Source: an uncultured SAR116 cluster alpha proteobacterium
GTDB taxonomy: Bacteria; Pseudomonadota; Alphaproteobacteria; Puniceispirillales; Marisalimonadaceae
Length of the DNA stretch: 64,000 bases
Assembly (NCBI GenBank): GCA_902619615.1
Contig: CACNFD010000001.1
Span: 121,001 to 185,000 of the forward strand
Direction: 5' to 3'
The position numbers and the translations under genes are program-made. Shown piece after piece: positions 35,003 through 43,911 of the stretch. Numbering within the stretch: the stretch's first letter is position 1; every line of letters starts with the position of its first letter. Below the pieces are notes generated by a model that was not told where the DNA came from, did not search any database, and saw nothing but the letters and a program-made list of their open reading frames with translations.

Positions 35003-36190
35003 TTAAGTATGAACCAAAACTGTGTCCATTAAGCCTTTTCCTCTGATCTGAATGGTTTTTCGCTCTATATTACTATCTTTATAGTTTACTAAATCGAAAG
35101 TATTTTTAGACATATGAATACAGTCAGGTGATCCATAGCTCTCTAATCTTGCAGCAGTATTAATAGTATCGCCCCATACATCAAAAGCAAATTTTGACTT
35201 TCCAATAACTCCAGATATAGCAGGGCCTGAATTTATTCCTATTCTAAGTTTTATGGGATTTCCATTATGATCTTTGAATTGAGCAGATATTTTTATCATT
35301 TCCTTGGCAAGATTAAATAAAGTTAGAGCATGATCTTCTTTTTGAACTGGCATGCCTGAAACAACCATATATGAGTCGCCAATTGTTTTTATTTTTTCTA
35401 CACCATATGTTTCAGTTAAGTCATCAAACTGAGAAAACATGTCATTTAAAAAACCAACAATTTTCTCTGATGAAATTTTTTCAGACATTTCAGTAAAACT
35501 AACTATGTCTGCAAATAAAACAGATATTTCAGGATTATCCATAGATATGGTTTTGATATTATTTTTTAGCTTTTCTGCAATTGATTTAGGCATAATGTTA
35601 TGAAGAAGTTTTTCAGATTTGTTACGCTCTTGTTCTAAAAAGATAGAATACATCCCCATAGGTAATCCTAAGACAAGTAAACTGCCAACTATATTGCTGA
35701 CACCAATGATAGACTCTGTTAAATCATTGATCTTATAAAGAGGTTCCATTTCAGAAAAAGAAATAAACATATATGAATAGATTGAAATAAAGACCAAAGC
35801 TAAAAAGGCTTTAAGCCTAATATCTAAAGGGACAGCAATAATTAATATTGCTAAGTTAATGTACCAAAGGTGAAAAAATGAATTCCAGCCAATCAAAAAA
35901 ATAAATGCTGTAGCTGAACCTACGCCAGCAATGCAAGATAATATAACTCCAAGTTTTGCAAAACCTAAAGTATGTAGAATAAATCCAAACGCTATAAATG
36001 AAGCAAAAAACAATTCAGAAAGAACTAAAGGTTCCCAATTTTGAATGGTCAAATAAAATAAAAAATCCCTTCCAATAAGCCCTACTCCACCAGCTATAAA
36101 ACCTAACTGCATTGCTAGAAAAGCAGGTTTCCATTTTTCTGGATATCTTAAAGGAGGAACGCTTAATATATTAACAATAAAATTAATCAT
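35003..36190 (-). CDS. Membrane class III adenylyl cyclase under a CueR-type promoter
   Basis: 395 residues. Five to six membrane helices fill residues 22-185, followed by a short linker (LLHNIMPKSIAEKLK) and a cyclase homology domain. Metal-binding aspartates lie in VLFADIVSFTEM and KTIGDSYM. The adenine-specifying Lys (EKIKT) and Asp (FAFDVWGD) and the transition-state Asn and Arg (NTAARLES) are present, so it should make cAMP. The gene sits inside the copper cluster on the opposite strand. Reading minus strand, the ATG is 35 bases behind a CueR-type promoter, so copper should induce it; what cAMP then controls is unknown. Confidence 0.85.
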   Translation of the reverse strand: MINFIVNILSVPPLRYPEKWKPAFLAMQLGFIAGGVGLIGRDFLFYLTIQNWEPLVLSELFFASFIAFGFILHTLGFAKLGVILSCIAGVGSATAFIFLIGWNSFFHLWYINLAILIIAVPLDIRLKAFLALVFISIYSYMFISFSEMEPLYKINDLTESIIGVSNIVGSLLVLGLPMGMYSIFLEQERNKSEKLLHNIMPKSIAEKLKNNIKTISMDNPEISVLFADIVSFTEMSEKISSEKIVGFLNDMFSQFDDLTETYGVEKIKTIGDSYMVVSGMPVQKEDHALTLFNLAKEMIKISAQFKDHNGNPIKLRIGINSGPAISGVIGKSKFAFDVWGDTINTAARLESYGSPDCIHMSKNTFDLVNYKDSNIERKTIQIRGKGLMDTVLVHT

Positions 36191-36217
36191 TTATTAAAGT
36201 CCATTTATAATTTTAAA

Positions 36218-36248
36218 GACTAAACCTTTCTGTTGGGGTAAGGTAAAG
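36218..36248 (-). promoter_or_regulatory. CueR-type promoter facing the adenylyl cyclase
   Basis: On the minus strand TTTACC (-35, 36248-36243) and TAGTCT (-10, 36223-36218) are separated by 19 bases. The spacer has a dyad of ACCTT and AAGGT arms (36225-36245). The sequence fits the copA-type promoter layout in this orientation; on the plus strand no comparable -10 is placed. Confidence 0.65.
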
Positions 36249-36351
36249 AAAAAAATAAAATAATTGAAGTAATATTTTATAACTAACTGTACTTTTAAAA
36301 AAACTAGAAAAATATGGTAAATTTCAATTGGTAATTATTGAATTATAATAG

Positions 36352-36573
36352 ATGAGCGAGTTTGTTTTAGTCATTTTAGTAACGATGGGTCTAAGTAAGG
36401 ATCCCTCTACCTATGAAATAAGGGTTCCAAAAAAAACCTACAAACAATGTATAGAAGATTCTAAAACTTATAAATTTCCATTTGAAGAGCTGCATAAAGT
36501 TATATCTGTAAAAACTAGATGTGAAAAAGTAATTGGAAAACAAAGACAGTTGGAAAATGACAAATCTATTTAA
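36352..36573 (+). CDS. Small protein of unknown function
   Basis: 73 residues: a short hydrophobic start (MSEFVLVILVTMGLSKD), then a mixed charged region with two cysteines. It could be exported by the first helix or be a soluble peptide. It lies between the cyclase promoter and the CopC gene. I recognise no family and the ribosome binding site is weak. Confidence 0.4.
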   Translation: MSEFVLVILVTMGLSKDPSTYEIRVPKKTYKQCIEDSKTYKFPFEELHKVISVKTRCEKVIGKQRQLENDKSI

Positions 36574-36680
36574 AATTATTTTCAAATTATAAAAATAAAT
36601 AGGTTTCATTTTATTTATTTCATTAAATTTTTGTTACGAAGAATAATATTTTAAAAATTATTTAAAAAAATAAAATAGCA

Positions 36681-36711
36681 TTGACCTTCCCCTAAGGGTA
36701 AAGCTTATATG
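36681..36711 (+). promoter_or_regulatory. CueR-type promoter upstream of the CopC-CusF gene
   Basis: TTGACC (36681-36686) and TATATG (36706-36711) are separated by 19 bases. The spacer contains the CCTTCCCC and GGGTAAAG arms of a CueR-like dyad. The predicted transcript starts 60-70 bases before the CopC ATG at 36786. Confidence 0.7.
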
Positions 36712-36785
36712 TTATATTGAATTAAGTTATCATTAATAAATTATCTTGATTTACATAAGTTTTTTTAAAAAATCGGAGTAAATAT

Positions 36786-37418
36786 ATGATTAAGACTCTC
36801 GTAATCTGTGTATTAAGTTTATTTTTAAATTTCTCAACTGCTACAGCTCACTCTCCAGTAGGATTTGTGGTTCCAAAAGATGGGTCTATAATCAAAAAGG
36901 CTCCAGAAAAAATGGAAATCGTTTTTACTGCCCCGGCAAAACTGATTAAGGTTGAGTTTTCAAAAGTTACATCAAACCAAAAAAAATCATTAATTAATGG
37001 CCTGCTTGGAAACGAATCTTTAACTCCAATAAAATTAAATAAAGATCATCTTATGAATGAATCAAGACGACATATTATCAGTCTACCTAAATTAGACGAT
37101 GGTATATATAAAACAGCATGGCGCGCACTTAGTGAAGATGGTCACGCTATCAAGGGTGAGTTTATGTTTGAGGTGTCACCCGAAGGTTCAGATGTATCAG
37201 GCGCTGATGTAAAATTGTTAATTGGTAAAGGTCAAGTTAAACGTGTAAGAGGGACAAAAATAACAATAAAACATGGACCATTAGGAGAGTTAATGCCAGC
37301 GATGACAATGGAATTTAATGTCTCAGACAAAAAAGTAATCTCAAACTTTAAGAGGGGAGACAAAGTTAGGTTTCAAGTGAATAAAGAATTAGAACTTATT
37401 AAAATTGAATTAAATTAA
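36786..37418 (+). CDS. Periplasmic CopC-CusF fusion protein
   Basis: 210 residues with a signal peptide ending TAHS near residue 23. Residues 22-128 are a CopC domain: the mature N-terminal HSPVGFVVPKDGS and the ALSEDGHAIKGEFMFEV strand, with the N-terminal His expected to bind Cu(II). Residues 145-210 resemble CusF, a Cu(I)/Ag(I) chaperone: GKGQVKRVRGTKITIKHGP and MPAMTMEFNV. In CusF a Trp stacks over the copper, and here the residue at that site is Met. The two domains in one protein could receive Cu(II) and Cu(I). The gene starts the CopC-TolC-MCO-CopD unit. Confidence 0.88.
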   Translation: MIKTLVICVLSLFLNFSTATAHSPVGFVVPKDGSIIKKAPEKMEIVFTAPAKLIKVEFSKVTSNQKKSLINGLLGNESLTPIKLNKDHLMNESRRHIISLPKLDDGIYKTAWRALSEDGHAIKGEFMFEVSPEGSDVSGADVKLLIGKGQVKRVRGTKITIKHGPLGELMPAMTMEFNVSDKKVISNFKRGDKVRFQVNKELELIKIELN

Positions 37419-37432
37419 AAGACTAATAAAAT

Positions 37433-37753
37433 ATGTATATAAAAAAAGAAATAACTACAAAAACTAATTCTAAAAAAACTATTTTTACCTCTGCTAACTA
37501 TTTTAATTTTCAAAATTTTTTATTCACTTTTAAAGCTCTAGTTTTCTTAATGATTGTTGGAACCATTTCGTTTTCAGTAAATGCCAAAAGTGAAGAGAAT
37601 TCAACAAGTAAAAATATATATAAATCAATTTTTGACTCTTATGAAAAATGGGAATGGGAGGACACATCAGACTGGATTATTTCAAATAAAACAGTCGATG
37701 AGATTGGAGGGTGGCAATATTATTCTCGTGAAAAAAGCGAGGAAAAAAAATAG
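37433..37753 (+). CDS. Exported small protein of a metal-efflux operon family
   Basis: 106 residues: a basic N-terminus, a hydrophobic segment (about 34-49) ending VNA, and a mature C-terminal part with DSYEKWEWEDTSDWIISNKTVDEIGGWQYY. A DW..aN..V..IGGW..Y pattern like this is seen in small unnamed proteins next to TolC-like genes in metal-efflux operons, as far as I recall. It is 14 bases behind CopC and ahead of the TolC gene. The start could be one of several methionines upstream of the membrane segment. Confidence 0.6.
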   Translation: MYIKKEITTKTNSKKTIFTSANYFNFQNFLFTFKALVFLMIVGTISFSVNAKSEENSTSKNIYKSIFDSYEKWEWEDTSDWIISNKTVDEIGGWQYYSREKSEEKK

Positions 37754-37760
37754 GTTAGCG

Positions 37761-39161
37761 ATGAAATTTAGAATTTTTTATTTTGGCTTAATATTTTTAG
37801 TATCTGGTTGTACGTCTTATAAATTTGATCAAAGTTTAAATAATATTAACAGCAACAAAGATATTGTTATTGCTGGTAAAATAACCGCAGCTATTAACCA
37901 GGAACAACAAAATGAATTATTTAATAATTCAAAAGCGCTTCTAAATTCAGAAGTTGGTGAAAAGGAAGCTGTAGAATTAATGCTTTCCAAAAGTCCTAGT
38001 TTTCAATCCCTTTTATTTAAATATCGCGGAAGTGGGTCAGCTGCTGCTCAAAAGGGAAGGATTTCTAATCCAGTGTTTTCGTTTGAACGAATGGTGAAGG
38101 GTTCTGAAATAGAATATGGGAGGTTTCTGAGTTTTGGACTCCTTGATTTGCTTTCACTTCCAACTAAACAAAAATCCTCAAAACTTGCTGTTGATTTGAA
38201 TGATATAAATTTTGCTTCTGAAATTTATGGGGCAATTAGTGATGTAAGAATGTCTTGGTTTGAAGCAGTTGCTTCAGAACAACAACTAACTCTTTATGAT
38301 AATGCCTTTGTTGCTCTTTCTGCGAATGCTGAACTTGCTAAACGAATGAAAAAAACTGGTAATATGACAACTAGTGATAGAGTTCGTCAACAATTAATCT
38401 ATTCGGAAGCCACTGTAGCACTTGCTAAAGCGAAAATGAGAAAAATATCTAGTAGGGAAAACTTAATACGTAAAATAGGTCTAACCGAGAGTGAAGCTAA
38501 TAATTTAACCATACCTAAAAAATTACCAGAATTACCAAAAACACCAATGTCAATAGAGAAAATTGCTGATAAAATCAGTGACAGATTTGACGTAAAAACT
38601 GCTCGTATTGAATATGAATTGCTGTTGGAACAGTTAGGAGTTGAAAAAATTAATTCTTACACAGATATCGAATTTGGATATAGAAATGATAGAATAAAAG
38701 ATGATGGAGTTATATCAAACAAAAAAGGCTATGAACTTGAAATTAAAATCCCAATCTTCGATTGGGGTAATCTTCAAAGAGATACAATTCAAGCAGATCT
38801 AATTGCTAAGCAAAAAATTTATGAGAATATCGTATTAGCTGCAGCGTCTGAACTTCGTGAGGCTTATCAAAACTATAGGACTGCCTTTGATATCGCAAAA
38901 CATTATTATGATCAAATTATTCCAATGCATGAAATACTCTTAGAAGAAGCAACTTATAATTATAATGGAATGATAATTGGAATATTTGAGTTGATGCAAA
39001 GTGGACTTGAGAAATCAACAGCTGAGATAAAAGCTACAGACGCATTACAAAACTTATTTACTGCAGAACTAAACTTAAATAGTGTTGTTCTAGGTAGAAA
39101 ACTAGGGGCAAAATCAAGAACCACAGAGATTGCCTCTAATAAAGCTAAAAAAGGGCATTAG
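37761..39161 (+). CDS. TolC/CusC-like outer-membrane efflux lipoprotein
   Basis: 466 residues from the ATG at 37761, seven bases after the previous stop. A lipobox LVSGC at 14-18 gives a lipid anchor. The rest is long alpha-helical hairpins with short beta strands (KGYELEIKIPIFDWGN) and repeats, as in outer-membrane efflux proteins. It would form the exit duct for metal or drug efflux. No RND pump or membrane-fusion gene is adjacent, so its partner is not identified. Confidence 0.85.
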   Translation: MKFRIFYFGLIFLVSGCTSYKFDQSLNNINSNKDIVIAGKITAAINQEQQNELFNNSKALLNSEVGEKEAVELMLSKSPSFQSLLFKYRGSGSAAAQKGRISNPVFSFERMVKGSEIEYGRFLSFGLLDLLSLPTKQKSSKLAVDLNDINFASEIYGAISDVRMSWFEAVASEQQLTLYDNAFVALSANAELAKRMKKTGNMTTSDRVRQQLIYSEATVALAKAKMRKISSRENLIRKIGLTESEANNLTIPKKLPELPKTPMSIEKIADKISDRFDVKTARIEYELLLEQLGVEKINSYTDIEFGYRNDRIKDDGVISNKKGYELEIKIPIFDWGNLQRDTIQADLIAKQKIYENIVLAAASELREAYQNYRTAFDIAKHYYDQIIPMHEILLEEATYNYNGMIIGIFELMQSGLEKSTAEIKATDALQNLFTAELNLNSVVLGRKLGAKSRTTEIASNKAKKGH

Positions 39162-39191
39162 TGAAAGATAATAGTAAAAATGGAGACTTAA

Positions 39192-40598
39192 GTGAAAACA
39201 AGACGCGAATTTATAAAGATGTCTGCATTAGCAGGCACAGCAATAGCAGGTGCATCCGTTGCTACCTCGTCACTCGCAGGGTTACCCGAGCCGGTAATAC
39301 AAACATCTGCAGACACAATCAGTCCAAATAAGTCGAAAGAAACATCCGAGTATAATCCAGTTGTTACACTTAATGGATGGACATTGCCTTACAGAATGAA
39401 CGGTAACTTTAAAGAGTTTCATTTAGTTGCTGAACCTGTTGTTCGTGAACTAGCACCTGGAATGAATGCTAATCTTTGGGGATATAATGGTCAAAGTCCT
39501 GGCCCTACAATTGAAGTTGTTGAGGGTGATAAAGTTAGAATTTTCCTTACAAATAAATTACCAGAACATACAAGTATTCATTGGCACGGCCAAAGGCTAC
39601 CCAATGGAATGGATGGAGTAGCAGGGCTAAACCAGTTAGCTGTAAGTCCTGGTAAAACCTTCGTATATGAATTTGAAGCAAAACGACCAGGAACCTTTAT
39701 GTACCATCCTCATGCTGACGAAATGACTCAAATGGCAATGGGTATGATGGGATTTTGGGTTACTCATCCAAGAAAAGAACATCCATGGATTAGCAAAGTA
39801 GATAGAGATTATTGTATTTTACTAAATGCATTTGATATTGTCCCAGGCTCAGAGACACCAAAAATAATGACCATGCTTGATTTCAATTTATGGGCTTGGA
39901 ACAGCAGAATTTTTCCTGGAATTTCACCCCTTATAGCAAGAAAAAATGACCGTGTTAGAGTAAGAATTGGAAACTTAACAATGACAAACCATCCTATACA
40001 TGTCCATGGAATAGAGTTTGAGGTAACAGGTACAGATGGTGGACCAACTCGACCAGAGAGTCGATGGAAAGAAGTAACTAGTGATATAGCAGTTGGCCAA
40101 ATGAGGCAAATAGAGTTTATTGCTGATGAAGAAGGAGACTGGGCAATGCACTGTCACAAAAGCCATCATTCAATGAATGCTATGGGTCATAATGTACCTA
40201 CAATGATTGGTGTTGACCATAGAGGAGTGTCAGAAAAGATTAAGAAGTTAGTTCCAGATTATATGGTTATGGGTGAACGAGGAATGGCTGATATGACTGA
40301 AATGACCATGCCATTACCAGATAATACTATTCCAATGATGACAGGAGATGGTCCTTATGGCTCTGTTGAAATGGGAGGTATGTTTAGTATACTTAAGGTT
40401 AGAGCTGATCAAGCCCCAGGTGATTACACTGATCCCGGCTGGTTTAAAAACCCTATAGGTAAACAGGCATATGAGTATAAAGGAGAATTGCCAAAAATGT
40501 CAAAAATAAATGGAACAGGCAATCCACTTATGTCTTCAAAACCTAAGATAAAAACAACTCAATTTACAGCTGTAAAACCAAATTATAGGAAAAGTTAA
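39192..40598 (+). CDS. Tat-exported multicopper oxidase, second copy
   Basis: 468 residues from a GTG start. Tat signal TRREFIKMS. Copper sites: HWHGQRL, MYHPHADE, HPIHVHGI and HCHKSHHSMNAM, the last giving the type 1 ligands and axial Met. Unlike the first copy it has Met-rich runs (MAMGMMGF, ADMTEMTMPL). It presumably oxidises periplasmic Cu(I) or works with CopC. It is the fourth gene behind a copper-type promoter and precedes CopD. Confidence 0.9.
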   Translation: MKTRREFIKMSALAGTAIAGASVATSSLAGLPEPVIQTSADTISPNKSKETSEYNPVVTLNGWTLPYRMNGNFKEFHLVAEPVVRELAPGMNANLWGYNGQSPGPTIEVVEGDKVRIFLTNKLPEHTSIHWHGQRLPNGMDGVAGLNQLAVSPGKTFVYEFEAKRPGTFMYHPHADEMTQMAMGMMGFWVTHPRKEHPWISKVDRDYCILLNAFDIVPGSETPKIMTMLDFNLWAWNSRIFPGISPLIARKNDRVRVRIGNLTMTNHPIHVHGIEFEVTGTDGGPTRPESRWKEVTSDIAVGQMRQIEFIADEEGDWAMHCHKSHHSMNAMGHNVPTMIGVDHRGVSEKIKKLVPDYMVMGERGMADMTEMTMPLPDNTIPMMTGDGPYGSVEMGGMFSILKVRADQAPGDYTDPGWFKNPIGKQAYEYKGELPKMSKINGTGNPLMSSKPKIKTTQFTAVKPNYRKS

Positions 40599-40629
40599 TA
40601 AATACATCTAAGAATGTAAGAGGGTATAG

Positions 40630-41502
40630 TTGATGGATGTATGGATCGTTTTCACTCCTATTTTGAAAGTTCTACTTTATTTGGCTGGATTAGCAGTAGT
40701 TGGAACAAAATTATTTGATCTTCATTTTAGTAAGTTTCAAACATTAGATAACATTGAATACTGTAACGTTTTATCTAAAAAGAGTTGTTTGTATGGCCTT
40801 ATAATATCAGTTGGGATGATATTTTCCATAGCAGGTAATCTAGGTGGAGAATTTTTGAGTATTTTAGACCCAATTATTTTAGAGCTTGCTTTAACATCAA
40901 AGGCAGGATATGCAGCAATTTTTGCATTAATTGGTTTTATACTAATTGGAATTAGCACAAGACGTGAAATAGTCTCTATTCAGTTCCTTGGGTGGCTAGG
41001 TATTGGTTTTGTTCTTTTATCATTTATTTACACAGGTCATTCCCAAAAATCTGGTATCTTGGCACAGATTTTACTTTTATTTCATCTCATTTGTGTGGCG
41101 TTTTGGATTGGATCATTTATACCATTATACAATATGTGCTCATCCGCAAATACAAGTAATCTTCATGTAATAGCCCACAGATTTGGTATTTTAGCTGTTT
41201 TTTATTTGGCTGTTTTAATAATATCTGGAGGTTCATTTGCATATATTTTGATGAATGACATTAGTTTATTGTTCAGCACTTCTTATGGTAACGCATTTTT
41301 AATTAAAATGTCTTTAGTTTCTTTATTACTTTTCTTTGGAGCTCTAAATAAATTTAAAAATGTTCCATTAATAAAAAACGAGCCTACAGTTGGCTCGTTT
41401 CAACTCAAAAAATCCATTCGCATTGAAATGTTCATTGCACTACTCATTTTATCCTTAACTAGTATTCTTACCACTTCGATGACTTTACCTATGGGTGGTT
41501 AA
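40630..41502 (+). CDS. copD: CopD copper resistance membrane protein
   Basis: 290 residues with eight membrane helices; AFWIGSFIPLYNM and HRFGILAVFYLAVLIISGG match the CopD core with its His residues. CopD partners with periplasmic CopC to move copper across the inner membrane. It ends the copper-induced unit. A minus-strand terminator overlaps its 3' part without changing the reading frame. Confidence 0.87.
   Translation: MMDVWIVFTPILKVLLYLAGLAVVGTKLFDLHFSKFQTLDNIEYCNVLSKKSCLYGLIISVGMIFSIAGNLGGEFLSILDPIILELALTSKAGYAAIFALIGFILIGISTRREIVSIQFLGWLGIGFVLLSFIYTGHSQKSGILAQILLLFHLICVAFWIGSFIPLYNMCSSANTSNLHVIAHRFGILAVFYLAVLIISGGSFAYILMNDISLLFSTSYGNAFLIKMSLVSLLLFFGALNKFKNVPLIKNEPTVGSFQLKKSIRIEMFIALLILSLTSILTTSMTLPMGG
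41371..41400 (-). terminator. Terminator for the convergent amidase, embedded in the copD reading frame
   Basis: AAACGAGCC (41376-41384) and GGCTCGTTT (41392-41400) form a perfect 9-bp stem with a seven-base loop. Read on the minus strand, a six-T run follows (41378 to 41373). It lies 160 bases beyond the minus-strand amidase stop but inside the copD coding region. Confidence 0.75.
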
Positions 41503-41560
41503 AATCATTTATTTAATTCAGGCCTTGCTTATAAATGAATTTTGAATTTTATACTTTAAT

Positions 41561-42928
41561 TTATATAAAATCCGCTCTAATAATTTCTTTCTTTCTAATA
41601 TTTTCCCAGTCAGTTTTTATGAGAAAATCATGGGCAATATTAGAGATGAACTGATCTGCGTTGTAACGTCCAACAATTTGGAAACCAATTGGCAGGTTTG
41701 TTTTTGACAATCCACATGGAACTGATATTGCTGGATTGCCTGAAACGTTAAATGGTGATCGAGCGTGTCTCATATAGTATTTATTAATTTGTGAGATATC
41801 GCCAATATTGAAAGGAAGATCAAAATTTGTAGGTGTGATTAAAATATCAAAATTTTCCAACACTTCATGGATGTTTTGAGTTAGTTCTTTTTTTTTATTT
41901 TTAGCATTTTTATAACTTTCATCTGAGATATATTTACCTTTATATAATCTTTCAAATGTTAATTTATCTATTAGATCCTCTCTTAATTCTAATTCTTTAT
42001 TAAACTGTTTATAACCTTCTTTAGCCATTATTTTACCATTTACTTCGTGGTAAGTTTTAAGATTATCAAGATTTACTTTTGAAACTACCGATCCATTTTC
42101 TTCAAATACTTTGATAGTTTTTTCAAATGATGCAACTACTTCCTCGTTAGCTATAAAATCCTTATTATAAAAATGTTCAATAATACCTATCTTAAGATTT
42201 TTGAAATTGTGATGTACTGTATTTAGAGTTTTTTTTAGTACCGAAAAAATAAGTGATATGTCTTTTCCAGTTCTTGCCATTGGGCCAACTGTATCTATAG
42301 TCTTAGCTAAAGGTTGTATACCTCTCATTTCTATAGAATTATAAGTTGGTTTGAGACCCACTATTCCACACATTGAGGAAGGATTTCTTATTGAACCACC
42401 TGAATCAGTTCCCAACGCAAATGGTACAAGATATCCTCCAACTGCAGACCCAGATCCACTTGAAGATCCACCAGCTGTTTTATTAAAATCCCACGGATTA
42501 CTTGCTGGTTTATCAACACCTGAGAATGTTGGGGCACCTATTGCTAATTCATGTGTATGTAATTTCCCAATACAAATTGCACCTTCATCAATTAATTTAT
42601 TTACAACAATTGAGTTGTTTTTTTTTACTTCAGATTTTTCAAAAAGCTTAGATCCATTCATAGTTTTTTCTTGCTGAACGTCTATAACATCTTTTACTCC
42701 AAAAGGGATTCCTTCAAGTTTTCTCTCGGTATTATTTAGGTAATGTAGCTCTGAGAATTTGGCCTGTTTCATAGCCTTTTTCTCAGCTATCGAAATAAAT
42801 GCATTAAGCTTCGGATTAAGCTTTTTAATTACATCAAACGTATTTTTTAAATTTTCTACTGGTGATAGTTTTTTAGACTTATATAGATTTATCAAATCGC
42901 AGGCTGAGAAAAAAATTGTATCATGCAT
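41561..42928 (-). CDS. Amidase signature-family hydrolase
   Basis: 455 residues. The Ser-cisSer-Lys triad is visible: Lys in PFGVKDVID, the SGSGSAV loop, and the nucleophilic serine in TDSGGSIRNPSS. The family includes GatA and amide, nitrilase-like and carbamoyl hydrolases. No GatB or GatC is adjacent, so it is a catabolic amidase rather than the tRNA amidotransferase. It is followed on its strand by a short-chain dehydrogenase upstream with a 79-base gap. Confidence 0.88.
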   Translation of the reverse strand: MHDTIFFSACDLINLYKSKKLSPVENLKNTFDVIKKLNPKLNAFISIAEKKAMKQAKFSELHYLNNTERKLEGIPFGVKDVIDVQQEKTMNGSKLFEKSEVKKNNSIVVNKLIDEGAICIGKLHTHELAIGAPTFSGVDKPASNPWDFNKTAGGSSSGSGSAVGGYLVPFALGTDSGGSIRNPSSMCGIVGLKPTYNSIEMRGIQPLAKTIDTVGPMARTGKDISLIFSVLKKTLNTVHHNFKNLKIGIIEHFYNKDFIANEEVVASFEKTIKVFEENGSVVSKVNLDNLKTYHEVNGKIMAKEGYKQFNKELELREDLIDKLTFERLYKGKYISDESYKNAKNKKKELTQNIHEVLENFDILITPTNFDLPFNIGDISQINKYYMRHARSPFNVSGNPAISVPCGLSKTNLPIGFQIVGRYNADQFISNIAHDFLIKTDWENIRKKEIIRADFI

Positions 42929-43007
42929 TTTCTTAAAATTCTTTTCCTTTAATCAAATTAATTCTTTTGATAATGAGCAGTCATTAATTCAAATAATGAT
43001 TTTTTAA

Positions 43008-43805
43008 CTAACCCCTTGGTCTTGACGATAATGAGCATCCACCATCAACTACCATTAGATGGCCTGTAACATATCTTGCCCAACTTGAAGATAAATACAC
43101 AACAGCTTTTCCAATATCCCAACCATCTCCCTCCATCTTTATCAGAGAAGCGTTTTGCCTTTGAGAACGATGTTGCTTGGTCATCCCACTTAAGTAAACC
43201 ATAGGTGTATAGACTGGACCTGGAAGAATACAATTTACTCTTATTCCATCTGCTCCATGATCCACTGCCATAGCTTGACTAAGTGATAAAACAGCCCCCT
43301 TAGAGGCAGAGTATGTAGTGAATCCTCTTGGTCTAGTAGCAGAAATAGAAGATATATTTACAATTGATCCCCCATTTCCTGACTTTATCATTTCCGGAAT
43401 AGCAAATTTTGACATCAGAAACATTGGTTTAAGATTAATATCCATAACATGATCCCAATTTTCTTCTGGTTCATCAACTACAGATAGCTTGCTAGCAATA
43501 CCTATATTGTTATCCAATATATCTAATCTTCCCCACTTACTTATAGCAAAATCTACAACTTTTTTGCATTGTTCAGATTTTGTTAAATCTGCACTAATAC
43601 TTGTTGCCTCTCCGCCTCTGTCTTTAATCATTTGAACAGTGTTTTTTGCTAATGCGTCATCCTTATCAGCAACAAGTACTTTTGCACCTGCCTCGGCTAA
43701 TAATATAGAGGCTGCTCTCCCATTTCCTATGTCTTTTCCAACTGCTCCGCCTCCAGCAACAATGGCGACCTTATCTTTAAGACCAAAATCAAGGGTTTCA
43801 ATCAT
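43008..43805 (-). CDS. Short-chain dehydrogenase/reductase
   Basis: 265 residues from the ATG at 43805, chosen because GGAG lies about nine bases upstream; the frame extends nine codons further. Cofactor motif AGGGAVGKDIGNGRA, the NISSISA serine and the catalytic YSASK motif are present. A classical SDR that oxidises or reduces a secondary alcohol or ketone. Substrate unknown. Confidence 0.87.
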   Translation of the reverse strand: MIETLDFGLKDKVAIVAGGGAVGKDIGNGRAASILLAEAGAKVLVADKDDALAKNTVQMIKDRGGEATSISADLTKSEQCKKVVDFAISKWGRLDILDNNIGIASKLSVVDEPEENWDHVMDINLKPMFLMSKFAIPEMIKSGNGGSIVNISSISATRPRGFTTYSASKGAVLSLSQAMAVDHGADGIRVNCILPGPVYTPMVYLSGMTKQHRSQRQNASLIKMEGDGWDIGKAVVYLSSSWARYVTGHLMVVDGGCSLSSRPRG

Positions 43806-43911
43806 TATTCTTACTCCAAAAATAACTGCCATTTTATATAAATTTATACAATAATAGTATGAAAATAAAAAAATTATTTAATTAAATTTAATTTAAACTT
43901 AATGTTAATTT

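Noticed and set aside
36225..36245. The central copper box as a promoter for the small gene at 36352
   Set aside because: No -10 is placed at the right distance on the plus strand, whereas the minus-strand layout is good.
41376..41400. The hairpin as a terminator for copD
   Set aside because: On the plus strand only three T follow and the frame continues for 34 codons; the T-run lies on the minus strand.
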